This document shows positions 7,225 through 16,321 of a stretch of DNA of 64,000 bases, piece by piece (the first letter of the stretch is position 1; each line of letters starts with the position of its first letter). Source of the DNA: Iodidimonas muriae (lineage in GTDB: Bacteria; Pseudomonadota; Alphaproteobacteria; Sphingomonadales; Rhodothalassiaceae); assembly GCF_014647255.1 (NCBI RefSeq), contig NZ_BMOV01000003.1:186001-250000 (forward strand). Reading direction: 5' to 3'. The translations under genes and the position numbers were made by a program. The notes beneath the pieces were generated by a model. The model ran no database searches and was not told the origin of the DNA. It was given only the letters and a program-made list of their open reading frames with translations.

Positions 7225-8378
7225 CCCACGGCACCTTGATCTGGAAAAACCTGACGCGCTATCGGCTGCGTTTTTTCCTCACCACATTTGCAATTTTTAT
7301 CGCCTTTTTTCTGTTCGGCATCTTGCAAAGCTTCGATAAAGCCCTTGATGCCGGAGCCGAATTGGCCGCCGACGATCGCTTGGTGGTAAGCAACCGTATC
7401 AACTTCACCCAACCGCTGCCCATTGCCTATGTGGACCGCATCCGCAGCATGGATGGGGTGTTACACGCCACCCATCAAAGCTGGATCGGCTCATATTATC
7501 AGGAACCGCGCAATTTCATTTTCGGATTCGCCGTGGACCCGGAAAGTTTCATGACTGTCTATCAAGACGACATCGTTTTGCCCGCAGAGCAGATCGCAGC
7601 CTTCATCAAAAACCGGCGCGGCGTGCTTGTGGGGGCGGATACCGCCGGAACTTATGGCTGGGCACTGGGCGATCTGGTGCCCATTTCCAGCAATATCTGG
7701 CAGCAGGCCGATGGATCGAAGGTTTGGGATGTGGTGATTGAAGGGATCTTCCAATCCAGCCGCGACGAACTTCCCGCCAATGGCCTTTATATGCATTACG
7801 ACTATCTGAACGAGGCCCGGACGTTCGGAAAAGATTTCACCGGCACGGTGGCCCTGACCACCACCGATCCGACGCTCAATGATCAGGTGGCCCAAGCCAT
7901 CGATTTCCGGTTCCAGAATTCCGCCTATGCCACCGAAACCCGGACGGAAGCGGCATTCAATCGCTCGTTCGTGGACCAACTTGGCAATATCGGCCTGATT
8001 ATTTCCTCGGTGGTGGGGGCCGCCTTGTTCACCATTCTGATCATTGTCGGCAACACCATGGCCCTGTCGATCCGGGAGCGAACCAGCGAGATCGGGGTGA
8101 TGAAAGCGCTCGGTTTTCGCGCCTCGACGGTGTTTTCCATGGTTTTGGGTGAAGCCTTTGGTTTGGCCTTTTTTGGTGGGCTGATCGGTACCATTACGGC
8201 ATGGGGGCTTGTGGAAATCGCCCGCAATATCCCCGGTTTTCCCTTCGTCTTGGGCTTCCCGACCAGTGTGTGGCTGCAGGCTTTCGGTTTGATGGTCGTT
8301 CTTGGCGTGCTCACCGGGCTTTTCCCTGCATGGAACGCCTATCGTTTGAAGCTCAGCACCGCATTTGCAAGGGTGTAA
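7221..8378 (+). CDS. ABC transporter permease, FtsX/MacB type (first of two)
   Basis: The 385-residue membrane protein has the MacB-type plan: one N-terminal helix (about 14-34), a large periplasmic domain (about 35-250), then three C-terminal helices (about 255-280, 305-335, 345-372). The segment SIRERTSEIGVMKALGFRASTVFSMVLGEA is the FtsX coupling region that touches the ATPase. These transporters do not move substrate through the membrane themselves; they transmit ATPase motion to periplasmic partners. It overlaps the ATPase gene by 4 bp and precedes a second, different permease by 5 bp. Confidence 0.9.
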   Translation: MTHGTLIWKNLTRYRLRFFLTTFAIFIAFFLFGILQSFDKALDAGAELAADDRLVVSNRINFTQPLPIAYVDRIRSMDGVLHATHQSWIGSYYQEPRNFIFGFAVDPESFMTVYQDDIVLPAEQIAAFIKNRRGVLVGADTAGTYGWALGDLVPISSNIWQQADGSKVWDVVIEGIFQSSRDELPANGLYMHYDYLNEARTFGKDFTGTVALTTTDPTLNDQVAQAIDFRFQNSAYATETRTEAAFNRSFVDQLGNIGLIISSVVGAALFTILIIVGNTMALSIRERTSEIGVMKALGFRASTVFSMVLGEAFGLAFFGGLIGTITAWGLVEIARNIPGFPFVLGFPTSVWLQAFGLMVVLGVLTGLFPAWNAYRLKLSTAFARV

Positions 8379-8383
8379 TCATC

Positions 8384-9562
8384 ATGATGAAGCAAATTCT
8401 CTCGGTAAGCTGGATCAGCCTTCGCAGTCTGCCACAAAGACTTTGGCTCAGCCTCGCCACCATTCTCACCATTGCCGTGGTTGTGGCGGTGTTGCTGGCC
8501 TTTCTCGCCATGTCCAACGGCTTTCGCAAAACCCTTGAAGGCACGGGCTCTGATGATGTGGCGCTGATCTTGCGCGGCGGGGCCAGCACAGAACTGAATT
8601 CCGTTTTAAGCCGCGAAGATCAGGCCGTTCTTGAAACCGCCGCAGGCATTGCCAAAAACAATGGCGAGCCCATGATTTCGGGTGAGCTTTATGTGGTGGT
8701 GAATGGCACAAAGAAAACCAGCGGCACCAAGGTCAATTTGCCTTTACGCGGGCTTTCTGAACAAGGCATCGCAATGCGCGGCCCTGTCACCATCAGCCAA
8801 GGCCGCCTGTTCGTACCGGGCCGCAATGAACTGGTGGTGGGGCGCGCCCTTTTAGGAGAATTCGACGGCTTCGATCTGAACTCTACCGTTCGTTTCGGTG
8901 CCACGGATTGGGACATTGTCGGCGTCTTTGAAACCGGTGGAACGGTGTTCGAATCGGAATTGTGGAGCGATCTTGCCGGCGTGCAAAACCAGTTCAATCG
9001 CGGCAGTTCAGTACAATCTGTCCGCGCCAAACTCACCAGCCCCGATGCCATCGAAGACCTTAAAGATTTTGCTGAAAACGATCCCCGTCTGGGCGTCGAT
9101 GTGATCAGCGAAAAGGACTATTTCAAAGAACAGTCCCAAAGCACCTCTGACCTGATCCTTGTGCTGGGATGGCCGCTGGCCATTGCCATGGGCCTGGGGG
9201 CTTTGGCCGGAGCGCTCAATACCATCTACACATCGGTGGCCGCCCGCGCGCGAGACATTGCAACATTGCGCGCCATCGGCTTCTCCAGCCTCTCCGCTTT
9301 TTTCGGCACATTATCCGAATCACTTGCACTTTCGGTGCTGGGCGGGCTGTTGGGAGCCGCGGTTGCCTGGAGCTTTTTCGACGGATTGAGCACATCCACC
9401 CTTGGCGGCGGCTTCACCCAAGTGGTGTTCAGTTTTCAACTGGGCGGTGCCTTGCTGGTGCAAGGGGCCATATTGGCCCTTGGAATTGGCTTGGTTGGTG
9501 GGTTTTTTCCGGCCATCCGCGCCGCTCGTCTGCCGGTTGCAATGGCCTTTTCCGACCGATAG
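8384..9562 (+). CDS. ABC transporter permease, FtsX/MacB type (second of two)
   Basis: The 392-residue protein shows the same MacB-type topology as its neighbour: helix near 15-40, a periplasmic domain, and three C-terminal helices from about residue 265. The coupling segment is VAARARDIATLRAIGFSSLSAFFGTLSESL. The sequence clearly differs from the first permease, so the two could form a heterodimer served by one ATPase. The start at 8384 is right after the stop of the first permease and 10 bases after AAGGG; an upstream extension to 8201 would run through the other gene in the wrong frame. This is the last gene of the operon. Confidence 0.9.
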   Translation: MMKQILSVSWISLRSLPQRLWLSLATILTIAVVVAVLLAFLAMSNGFRKTLEGTGSDDVALILRGGASTELNSVLSREDQAVLETAAGIAKNNGEPMISGELYVVVNGTKKTSGTKVNLPLRGLSEQGIAMRGPVTISQGRLFVPGRNELVVGRALLGEFDGFDLNSTVRFGATDWDIVGVFETGGTVFESELWSDLAGVQNQFNRGSSVQSVRAKLTSPDAIEDLKDFAENDPRLGVDVISEKDYFKEQSQSTSDLILVLGWPLAIAMGLGALAGALNTIYTSVAARARDIATLRAIGFSSLSAFFGTLSESLALSVLGGLLGAAVAWSFFDGLSTSTLGGGFTQVVFSFQLGGALLVQGAILALGIGLVGGFFPAIRAARLPVAMAFSDR

Positions 9563-9754
9563 GAACCAAAGCTTCCATATGGTGATAAAATAATCCGCGA
9601 ACGTCTTGATTGATGGACAAAGCTGCGCCACAGTCACCTTCATTGCTAGCCTTTGCGATGGGTCTTTCTCCGTGATTTGACAGATGCACTTCACCGGTTT
9701 GGGGAAGGCCCGCGCCGGGGCTAGTGCTTTATTGCGTGTCTTTTGGAGAGGACT

Positions 9755-10381
9755 ATGAGCCAGCCACTGATGCCGATGGCAACCGCCGTTTGGCTGATCG
9801 ACAATACCTCGCTCACATTCAAGCAGATCGCTCGTTTTTGCGGCTTGCATGATCTTGAAGTGCAAGGCATCGCGGATGGAACCGTCGGGCAATCCATCGC
9901 CGGAATCGACCCCACGGCCAATGGCCAATTGACATGGGCCGAAGTGCGCCGTTGCCAAGATGATCCTTCGGCATCTTTGGTGCTGAGCAAAGGGGCCAAG
10001 CCCGAACAGACCCGGACCAAAGGGCCGCGCTATACGCCCGTTTCCAAGCGGCAGGATAAGCCCGATGCCATTGCATGGCTGTTGCGCCACCATCCCGAGC
10101 TTTCCGACACGCAAATCTCGCGCCTTGTGGGCACCACCAAGCCAACCATCAGTGCCATACGTGAGCGATCCCACTGGAATATCGCCAATATCCGCGCCCA
10201 GGATCCCGTTGCCTTGGGCCTTTGCAAGCAAATGGAATTGGATGAAGCGGTTCAAAAAGCCGCCGTTCGCGCACAAAAGAACGCTCCGGAACAGCCTGAG
10301 AGCGCCCCTGCAGAGGGTGCAGCAGATAGCGGCGCCGATGTGGAAAGCCCTGCCGACGACACCCCCGCATCGGATCTCTGA
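9755..10381 (+). CDS. trcR: cell cycle transcriptional regulator TrcR (DUF1013)
   Basis: The 208-residue protein matches the DUF1013 family, named TrcR in alphaproteobacteria. It begins with MPMATAVWLIDNTSLTFKQIARFCGLHDLEVQGIADG, a region like a helix-turn-helix that the family uses, then carries a second helix-turn-helix-like part (AWLLRHHPELSDTQISRLVG, TTKPTISAIRE), and ends in an acidic, low-complexity tail. TrcR associates with transcription in relatives; the exact role here is inferred. The start is the ATG after GGAGAGG at 9755. A TTG four codons earlier overlaps that ribosome-binding site and is rejected. Confidence 0.88.
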   Translation: MSQPLMPMATAVWLIDNTSLTFKQIARFCGLHDLEVQGIADGTVGQSIAGIDPTANGQLTWAEVRRCQDDPSASLVLSKGAKPEQTRTKGPRYTPVSKRQDKPDAIAWLLRHHPELSDTQISRLVGTTKPTISAIRERSHWNIANIRAQDPVALGLCKQMELDEAVQKAAVRAQKNAPEQPESAPAEGAADSGADVESPADDTPASDL

Positions 10382-10457
10382 TAATCGGGTAAGTCCGGCT
10401 TTATAAAAACCTATGTGCTGTCATAAGAACGGCCACCGGATCGAAGACAAAAAAAAT

Positions 10458-10481
10458 GGGCGCGGCCAAAAGGCTGCGCCC
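10458..10481 (-). terminator. terminator of the minus-strand DUF465 gene
   Basis: GGGCGCGGCC (10458-10467) pairs with GGCTGCGCCC (10472-10481) across a four-base loop with one mismatch. On the minus strand it is followed by a run of eight T, so it ends the DUF465 gene at 10505. On the plus strand a weaker T-rich stretch follows, so it may also stop trcR transcripts. Confidence 0.8.
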
Positions 10482-10504
10482 ACATCTTTTATCATTGGCT
10501 CTTG

Positions 10505-10672
10505 TTAATGATGCTCGTATCCGTTGAGCTTTTCCTTCAGTAAAAGCTTCTCGCGTTTAAGCTTGGCTAATCGAAGGGTATCCGGCGCGGGCCTGCTGGC
10601 CTCTTGGGTGATAATCCGTTCCAACGTGGCGTGTTTGTCTGCCAGAGCCTGAGCATGCGCCTGCTGTGTCAT
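10505..10672 (-). CDS. DUF465 (YdcH-like) small coiled-coil protein
   Basis: This 55-residue protein has the DUF465 pattern: an N-terminal helix (ALADKHATLERIITQEASRP) and a lysine-rich second helix (LRLAKLKREKLLLKEKLNGYEH), forming an antiparallel helical hairpin. The family is of unknown function. AAGGAGG lies just before the chosen ATG at 10672; upstream ATG and TTG codons at 10702 and 10690 would swallow this site. A terminator follows. A second DUF465 gene diverges from it at 11070. Confidence 0.8.
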   Translation of the reverse strand: MTQQAHAQALADKHATLERIITQEASRPAPDTLRLAKLKREKLLLKEKLNGYEHH

Positions 10673-11069
10673 ACCGGTATCCTCCTTCATTACGAACAAC
10701 ACTGATATGGCACCATATAAGGTCTCTGATTGTCACTTCAATTCGCACCCCGATGCGTCACCATGCCCCATATTTCTTGAAACAGCGCACCTGAACCCAT
10801 TCTGACGCAGCATCCAACTGCCCGTCATTGCGCAAAAATTCCGGCCATGGCCGGATGCAAGCAGCGCTCTTTGCTCCATGCGAAATTTCCGCCCTTCCCT
10901 TTTTACAAAGCACCGCGCCTCCCTCAATTTCACACAGCGGTCCCGACTCGGAAGGGCCACAGAAGCGGCCTATGGTTTGAGCGCGCGATGCACTCTTGTG
11001 GTTTTCCCCCATGACTCGCTATAATATGGCCGGACTTGGGGGTCTGTCCGACTTTCGAAAGCACATCGC
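10673..11069. other. 397-bp intergenic stretch between two divergent DUF465 genes
   Basis: No convincing gene is seen here. Short reading frames on the minus strand lack a good start site and do not resemble any family. The right part carries a promoter-like pair (10996-11025). The rest shows no repeat or RNA fold that stands out by eye. Confidence 0.5.
10996..11025 (+). promoter_or_regulatory. predicted promoter of the plus-strand DUF465 gene
   Basis: TTGTGG at 10996-11001 and a perfect TATAAT at 11020-11025 are 18 bp apart. Transcription would start about 35-40 bases before the gene at 11070. Confidence 0.5.
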
Positions 11070-11285
11070 ATGCACGACGGAATGACACTGGCGGACGCAG
11101 AATTGAAAAAGCGTCTGAAGATTCTGGAACAAGAACATCGTGATCTGGATATGGCAATCGAGGCCCTGCATAGCGCCGGGTCCTTCGACCAGCTTCAGAT
11201 TCTGCGGATGAAAAAACGGAAGCTTTTATTGCGGGACCAGATCCGGCATCTGGAAGACCAGATTCTGCCCGATATCATTGCCTGA
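11070..11285 (+). CDS. DUF465 (YdcH-like) small coiled-coil protein
   Basis: This 71-residue protein has the DUF465 pattern, with ELKKRLKILEQEHRDLDMAIEAL followed by LQILRMKKRKLLLRDQIRHLEDQ, again two helices with a basic second half. It is a paralogue of the divergent gene at 10505-10672. An alternative ATG at 11082 would give 67 residues and has a GACGGA just upstream. Its 3' end overlaps the convergent GGDEF gene by 11 bp. Function is unknown. Confidence 0.78.
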   Translation: MHDGMTLADAELKKRLKILEQEHRDLDMAIEALHSAGSFDQLQILRMKKRKLLLRDQIRHLEDQILPDIIA

Positions 11286-12027
11286 CCGCCCCACCATCCT
11301 TGAGATGCCGCTGCTTTTTAAAGGCGTACATAAGCCTGTCCGCATGCGCCAAGGCGCCCTCTGCGTCATCATCCTGTGTCAGCCCATAGGCGCCATAACT
11401 TACCGTTAGGGGGATGGTTGTCCCATTGATCTGCGGTTCTGCACGGGCAACGGCATCGGCCAGTCGTTTGGCCATGTCCTCGGCATGTTGTTGGTCCGTA
11501 TGGGGCAGGATCATCCCGAACTCATCCCCGCCCAAACGCGCCACAAGATCAAAGGTACGGCTATAGCGTGTCAGCGCATCTCCCACCGCCAGCAAGGCCG
11601 CATCCCCCGCCGCATGGGTAAGCCGGTCATTGATGCGTTTCATATTATCCACATCGAAATACAAGATGCTTACCGGATGACCATAACGATTGGCCAAAGC
11701 GATCTGCCGATTCAATTCACGCATGAAGGCGCGGCGGTTCAAAACCGGCACCAAGGCATCATGATCTGCCAGTTTTTCAAGCTCGGCAATCTGTGCCTGC
11801 GCCCGCCCCAAGTGAAGGGTGAGAGTTTCCACATCCCCGATCAAGCGGGTAATGGCGGCCTGCACCTCTGGGGTAAGATCATGTTCAGGGATTCCGAAAA
11901 GAATGAAATCGTCTTGAAATGCCGCACCATCCTCCGCCACATCCCCATCAGGATTATTTTCCTGATAGCGCTTGTCACGTTGGCCGGATGAAATCGCATT
12001 CACAGCATCTGCGGCATCTACTTTCAT
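11275..12027 (-). CDS. diguanylate cyclase (GGDEF domain)
   Basis: The 250-residue soluble protein makes cyclic di-GMP from two GTP. The N-terminal ~85 residues have no recognised sensor and include a helix (TPEVQAAITRLIGDVETLTLHLGRAQAQIAELEKL written here only as its region, about 52-86) that may dimerise. The GGDEF domain has ADHDALVPVLNRRAF, FDVDNMKRINDRLTH and an intact GGDEF at 166-170. RTFD at 157-160, five residues before, is the RxxD inhibitory site, so product feedback is expected. The ATG at 12027 is preferred to the TTG at 12030. It diverges from purE and converges with a DUF465 gene. Confidence 0.9.
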   Translation of the reverse strand: MKVDAADAVNAISSGQRDKRYQENNPDGDVAEDGAAFQDDFILFGIPEHDLTPEVQAAITRLIGDVETLTLHLGRAQAQIAELEKLADHDALVPVLNRRAFMRELNRQIALANRYGHPVSILYFDVDNMKRINDRLTHAAGDAALLAVGDALTRYSRTFDLVARLGGDEFGMILPHTDQQHAEDMAKRLADAVARAEPQINGTTIPLTVSYGAYGLTQDDDAEGALAHADRLMYAFKKQRHLKDGGAVRQ

Positions 12028-12107
12028 CAAGCGGCACCTATCCCTAATACCCTGTTAAGATTTGAGGTCTGCGCACCAATTGTCAAGGATAAGCCACTTT
12101 CCAGCGC

Positions 12108-12135
12108 TTGCGTCGGCACGCCCTCTCCCTATAAT
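12108..12135 (+). promoter_or_regulatory. predicted purEK promoter
   Basis: TTGCGT at 12108-12113 and a perfect TATAAT at 12130-12135 are separated by 16 bp. A start near 12142 would give a leader of about 30 bases before purE. Confidence 0.5.
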
Positions 12136-12172
12136 GCGCTCACGCATCTCACCGCTGGCCCTGGAGCATCGA

Positions 12173-12673
12173 ATGACAGATCCCACGCCTTTGGTTGGCA
12201 TCATCATGGGTAGCCAATCCGATTGGGAAACCATGCGCCATGCTGTGGCCATTCTGGAAAATCTGTCCATCCCCCATGAGGTGAAAATCGTTTCCGCCCA
12301 TCGCACACCAAAGCGGCTTTACGACTATGCCCAATCGGCGCGTGACCGCGGCCTCAAGATCATCATCGCCGGCGCCGGTGGTGCCGCACATCTACCGGGT
12401 ATGGCAGCCGCCCTTACCCCTTTGCCGGTGTTCGGCGTGCCGGTGGAAAGCAAGGCTCTCAAAGGTATGGACAGCTTGTTATCCATCGCGCAAATGCCCG
12501 GCGGCATCCCTGTGGGAACCTTGGCCATTGGCAAGGCGGGGGCAAAAAATGCTGCACTTTTGGCGGCGGCTGTGCTGGCTCTGATGGATCACGATCTAGC
12601 CAAGCGGCTGGATTCCTTTCGCGCCGAACAGACGGATACAGTGGCCCCGGCCCCGCAACAAAACGCCCCTTGA
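12173..12673 (+). CDS. purE: N5-carboxyaminoimidazole ribonucleotide mutase
   Basis: The 166-residue enzyme moves the carboxyl group of N5-CAIR to carbon 4 in de novo purine synthesis. It has [14 protein letters not shown] near the N-terminus, [14 protein letters not shown] with the catalytic histidine, [42 protein letters not shown] and the class I bacterial pattern. The start at 12173 is chosen because TGGAG lies 7 bases before it and the family starts here; 37 extra upstream codons to 12062 run through the promoter. purK follows after 15 bp. Confidence 0.96.
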   Translation: MTDPTPLVGIIMGSQSDWETMRHAVAILENLSIPHEVKIVSAHRTPKRLYDYAQSARDRGLKIIIAGAGGAAHLPGMAAALTPLPVFGVPVESKALKGMDSLLSIAQMPGGIPVGTLAIGKAGAKNAALLAAAVLALMDHDLAKRLDSFRAEQTDTVAPAPQQNAP

Positions 12674-12688
12674 AAGAAAGAAATTTCC

Positions 12689-13792
12689 ATGACCGGACGC
12701 TCCGAACGCGCGGAAACCTTTGAAAGCCTGGCGCCGGGCGGCACCATTGGCATATTGGGCGGCGGGCAGTTGGGGCGCATGTTGTCCATAGCGGCGGCGC
12801 AGCTGGGCTATCGCACGGCCATTTATTGCCCCGATCCTTTAAGCCCCGCCTTCCAGATGTGTGACCGGTATTGGCAGGCCCCATATGAAAGCCGGGCCGC
12901 CCTGTCGGAATTCGCCGATGCGGTGGATCTGATCAGCTTTGAATTCGAAAATGTGCCGGCCTTGTCCTTGGATTTTCTGAAAGCAAGGGTGCCCATCCGG
13001 CCCGGCATTGCATCCTTGGCGACAACGCAGGACCGTTTATTTGAAAAGGACTTTCTCTCGGTTCTTGATATTCCCGTAGCGTCTTATCACGATGTGGCCA
13101 GCGCCGCAGCGCTGCACGATGCCGCCCAGACGCTGGGCTATCCGGTGATCGCCAAAACCCGCCGGCTGGGCTATGATGGCAAGGGGCAGGTGCGCTTGGA
13201 AAAGGGCGATAATGCCCAAGACGCATGGGATTCTTTGGCATCGGAACTGGTGATCGCCGAAAGCGTCATCCCCTTTGATCGGGAAATCTCGGTGCTTTTG
13301 GCCCGCGGGATTGATGGCAATATCGCCAGTTGGCCGCCCGTGGAAAACGATCACTCAAAAGGGATTTTACGCACCAGCCGCGTTCCCGCCACCATCAGCG
13401 ACTCTGTGGCCGATCAAGCGCTCAGCTATGCCCATGCCATTGCCGAAGCGCTGGATTTTGTGGGTGTTCTGGCCGTGGAAATGTTCGTGATCGATAAAAC
13501 CGGAGAGGTTTTGGTGAATGAAGTGGCCCCGCGCGTTCACAATTCCGGGCACTGGACACTGGATGGCGCCGTTACCAGCCAATTCGAGCAACATATCCGC
13601 GCCATTTGCGGATTGCCTTTAGGCGACAGCCGCGCTTTGGGGCGAATCCGCATGGAAAATCTGATCGGTAAGGACATCACCCATTGGCGCAATATCCTTG
13701 GCGATCCTTTGGCCCATTTCCACCATTATGGCAAAGCCGTTGCCAAGCCGGGGCGTAAAATGGGCCATGTCACCTGGGTTGATCCCGATTAA
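12689..13792 (+). CDS. purK: 5-(carboxyamino)imidazole ribonucleotide synthase
   Basis: The 367-residue ATP-grasp enzyme makes N5-CAIR from AIR, ATP and bicarbonate, feeding PurE. It shows the N-terminal GTIGILGGGQLGRMLSIAA, the ATP-grasp part PVIAKTRRLGYDGKGQ, FDREISVLLAR, and the C-terminal NEVAPRVHNSGHWT. Length is normal. It is the second gene of the purEK operon and ends before a hairpin with a T run. The ribosome-binding site is only an A/G-rich GAAAGAAAG. Confidence 0.96.
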   Translation: MTGRSERAETFESLAPGGTIGILGGGQLGRMLSIAAAQLGYRTAIYCPDPLSPAFQMCDRYWQAPYESRAALSEFADAVDLISFEFENVPALSLDFLKARVPIRPGIASLATTQDRLFEKDFLSVLDIPVASYHDVASAAALHDAAQTLGYPVIAKTRRLGYDGKGQVRLEKGDNAQDAWDSLASELVIAESVIPFDREISVLLARGIDGNIASWPPVENDHSKGILRTSRVPATISDSVADQALSYAHAIAEALDFVGVLAVEMFVIDKTGEVLVNEVAPRVHNSGHWTLDGAVTSQFEQHIRAICGLPLGDSRALGRIRMENLIGKDITHWRNILGDPLAHFHHYGKAVAKPGRKMGHVTWVDPD

Positions 13793-13795
13793 GCC

Positions 13796-13843
13796 ACGCC
13801 CCTTTGCCCAGCCATTTTCACCGGACAAAGGAAGGCGTTTTTC
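13796..13843 (+). terminator. terminator after purK
   Basis: ACGCC and CTTTG (13796-13806) pair with CAAAG and GGCGT (13826-13838) with small internal loops, followed at once by a run of T. It lies in the short gap before the convergent malic enzyme gene and probably ends purEK transcription. Confidence 0.6.
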
Positions 13844-16157
13844 AGACGTCCAATAGATCGATCGATGGAGAGCGGCGCAAAGCCGGTGGATCAATCGCAT
13901 CCACAAGCGCCAGCGCCCCCATATTCAAAAGCCCCCGCGCCGTCACCGATGGCGTGACGATATGCGCGGATTTTTTTGTCCCCAAAAGCAAGGGGCCGAT
14001 GGGCAGCCCATCGCCAAGAACCTTCAAAAGCTCATAAGAGATATTGGCGGCATCCAGATTGGGCATCACCAGCAGATTGGCCATGCCCGAAAGGCGGGAA
14101 TGGGGGAAAATGCGGTCCCTGATTTTTTCTTCAATGGCCGCATCGCCGTGCATCTCGCCCTCCACCTCCAGATCCGGGGCCATTTCATGCAACAGCGCCA
14201 ATGCCGTGCGCATTTTGGCGGCGCTATGGGTTCTGGATGACCCGAAATTGGAATGAGACAGCAAAGCCACTTTCGGCGTCAAGCCAAAGCGCCGCACTTC
14301 ATCGGCGGCCAAGATGGTCACTTCAGCGATCTCTTCAGCCGTGGGGTCTGGCGTGATGAACGTATCGCACAGGAAAAACGTGCCCTTGCCCAACATCAGA
14401 ACCGATAAAGCCGACGCCGCCTTCACCCCATCCGACAGGCCCACAATATCAAGCACATGGGTGAGATGCCGATGATAGCGCCCAACCGCACCGCAAACCA
14501 TGGCATCGGCTTCGCCGCGATGCAGGGCCAGGGCCGCAATGGCGGTGTTGTTGGTGCGCATGATGGTGCGCGCCTCATCGGGAGAAACGCCCTTTCTTTC
14601 CATCAATTCATGATAGCTGCGCCAATATTCGCCATAACGCGCATCATTTTGCGGATTCACCACTTCAAAATCCACATCCGGACGGATGCGCAAGCCCAGC
14701 TTCTCGATACGGCTTTGCACCACTTTGGGACGACCCACCACCGTGATATCGGCCATGCGTTCATCCAGAAGAGCCTGGGCCGCCTGCAGCACCCGTTCAT
14801 CTTCCCCTTCGGCAAACAAAAGCCGTTTACGCTGGGTGCGGGCCCGTTCGAAAATGGGCTGCATCAGATTGCCAGACCGGAAAACAAAGGTATTGAGTTC
14901 CGCAAGATAGGCATCAAAATCCTCAATGGGCCGCCGCGCCACACCACTGTCCATGGCCGCTTTGGCCACAGCCGGGGCCACTTCCGTCATCAGCCGCGCA
15001 TCAAAGGGCTTGGGGATCAAATAGTCCGGCCCAAGACGCAAAGGCTCGCCTTCATAGGCGCGGGCCACCACGTCCGACACCTCTTTTTCCGCCAGCGCCG
15101 CAATGGCCTTTACGGCGGCGATTTTCATCGCTTCATTGATGTCGGTCGCCCCCACATCCAAAGCACCGCGGAACATAAAGGGATAGCACAGCACATTATT
15201 GACCTGATTGGGAAAATCCGACCGGCCAGTGGCAATGATGGCATCGGGACGGGCTTCGCGGGCCAGATCCGGCATGATTTCCGGCTCAGGATTGGCCAGC
15301 GCCATGATGACCGGCTGCGAGCCCATCTTTTTTACCATATCCGCTGTCAAAACCCGGGGTGCAGATAATCCCAGGAAAATATCGGCCCCTTCGATCGCAT
15401 CGCTTAGCGAACGCATATCCGTTTTGCGCGCATATCGGGCTTTATAGGGGTTCATCCCCGCCTCGCGGCCCTCATAAACCACGCCATCAATATCGCACAG
15501 GGTGATATTGTCTTTTGCCAATCCCATGGAAACCAGCAGATCAAGACAGGCAAGGCTGGCCGCTCCGCCCCCGGTAGAAACCAGCTTCACATTCCCAAAG
15601 CTTTTCCCAACCACTTTCAGCGCATTATAGATTGCGGCCCCTGCCACAATGGCGGTGCCATGTTGATCGTCATGGAACACCGGAATGTCCATGATCTTGC
15701 GCAAGCGTTCTTCAATGATAAAACATTCAGGCGCCTTGATATCTTCAAGATTGATGGCCCCAAACGTGGGTTCAAGGGCGGCCACCACCTTGCAAAACAG
15801 GTCCGCGTCAGTGGCATCCACTTCAATATCGAAACAATCGATATTGGCGAATTTCTTGAACAGAACCGCTTTGCCTTCCATCACCGGCTTGGAAGCCAGC
15901 GGCCCGATATTGCCCAATCCCAAAACGGCAGAGCCATTGCTGATCACCGCCACCAGATTGCCCCGCGCCGTCAATTGCGCCGCTTGGGCCGGATCGTCGA
16001 CAATGGCCGTACAGGCTGCCGCCACACCGGGAGAATATGCCAGCGCCAAATCTCGCTGTGTAACCAGCGGCTTGGTGGCGACGACGGCTAATTTTCCAGC
16101 GGGAGCCATACGGTGATAACGCAGGGCAGATTCATAAAGCTTATCGGAATCAGGCAT
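13842..16157 (-). CDS. maeB: NADP-dependent malic enzyme with phosphotransacetylase-like domain
   Basis: The 771-residue protein joins a malic enzyme (about 1-425) to a phosphate acetyltransferase-like domain (about 430-771), the MaeB layout. The enzyme decarboxylates malate to pyruvate. It has [16 protein letters not shown], the [23 protein letters not shown] metal and substrate region, and [12 protein letters not shown]. In MaeB the C-terminal domain is regulatory rather than catalytic (family knowledge). The start at 16157 ([10 protein letters not shown]) matches the family; a longer frame to 16214 adds 19 unusual residues. No clear ribosome-binding site is visible at either. Confidence 0.93.
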   Translation of the reverse strand: MPDSDKLYESALRYHRMAPAGKLAVVATKPLVTQRDLALAYSPGVAAACTAIVDDPAQAAQLTARGNLVAVISNGSAVLGLGNIGPLASKPVMEGKAVLFKKFANIDCFDIEVDATDADLFCKVVAALEPTFGAINLEDIKAPECFIIEERLRKIMDIPVFHDDQHGTAIVAGAAIYNALKVVGKSFGNVKLVSTGGGAASLACLDLLVSMGLAKDNITLCDIDGVVYEGREAGMNPYKARYARKTDMRSLSDAIEGADIFLGLSAPRVLTADMVKKMGSQPVIMALANPEPEIMPDLAREARPDAIIATGRSDFPNQVNNVLCYPFMFRGALDVGATDINEAMKIAAVKAIAALAEKEVSDVVARAYEGEPLRLGPDYLIPKPFDARLMTEVAPAVAKAAMDSGVARRPIEDFDAYLAELNTFVFRSGNLMQPIFERARTQRKRLLFAEGEDERVLQAAQALLDERMADITVVGRPKVVQSRIEKLGLRIRPDVDFEVVNPQNDARYGEYWRSYHELMERKGVSPDEARTIMRTNNTAIAALALHRGEADAMVCGAVGRYHRHLTHVLDIVGLSDGVKAASALSVLMLGKGTFFLCDTFITPDPTAEEIAEVTILAADEVRRFGLTPKVALLSHSNFGSSRTHSAAKMRTALALLHEMAPDLEVEGEMHGDAAIEEKIRDRIFPHSRLSGMANLLVMPNLDAANISYELLKVLGDGLPIGPLLLGTKKSAHIVTPSVTARGLLNMGALALVDAIDPPALRRSPSIDLLDV

Positions 16158-16265
16158 AAAGGGCGCAACCAAAGCTATAAGGGTGAAACACGGAGCCCTC
16201 TTATAGCGCAGCATTTGGGCAAACGCACCTGTCGCTTATGCAACACACGCATTTTGCCCGCTTTT

Positions 16266-16311
16266 TTGATCAAGGCCGCTTGGACAGCCTTTGACCAAGG
16301 CCGTTTGGACA
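16266..16311. repeat. two-copy 25-bp tandem repeat
   Basis: A 21-base unit beginning TTGATCAAGGCC (16266-16286) is repeated at 16291-16311 with two C/T changes. Each copy also contains an imperfect inverted repeat around GGCCG (CAAG..CTTG, CCAA..TTGG). It lies in the gap between the GIN-domain gene and maeB. Confidence 0.6.
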
Positions 16312-16321
16312 AGGGGTGCGC

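Noticed and set aside
10733-11012. Short minus-strand frames in the gap between the DUF465 genes
   Set aside because: No ribosome-binding site, odd composition, no recognisable protein.
14457-15368. 303-codon plus-strand frame opposite maeB
   Set aside because: Shadow of the malic enzyme gene; His/Gly/Arg-rich without motifs.
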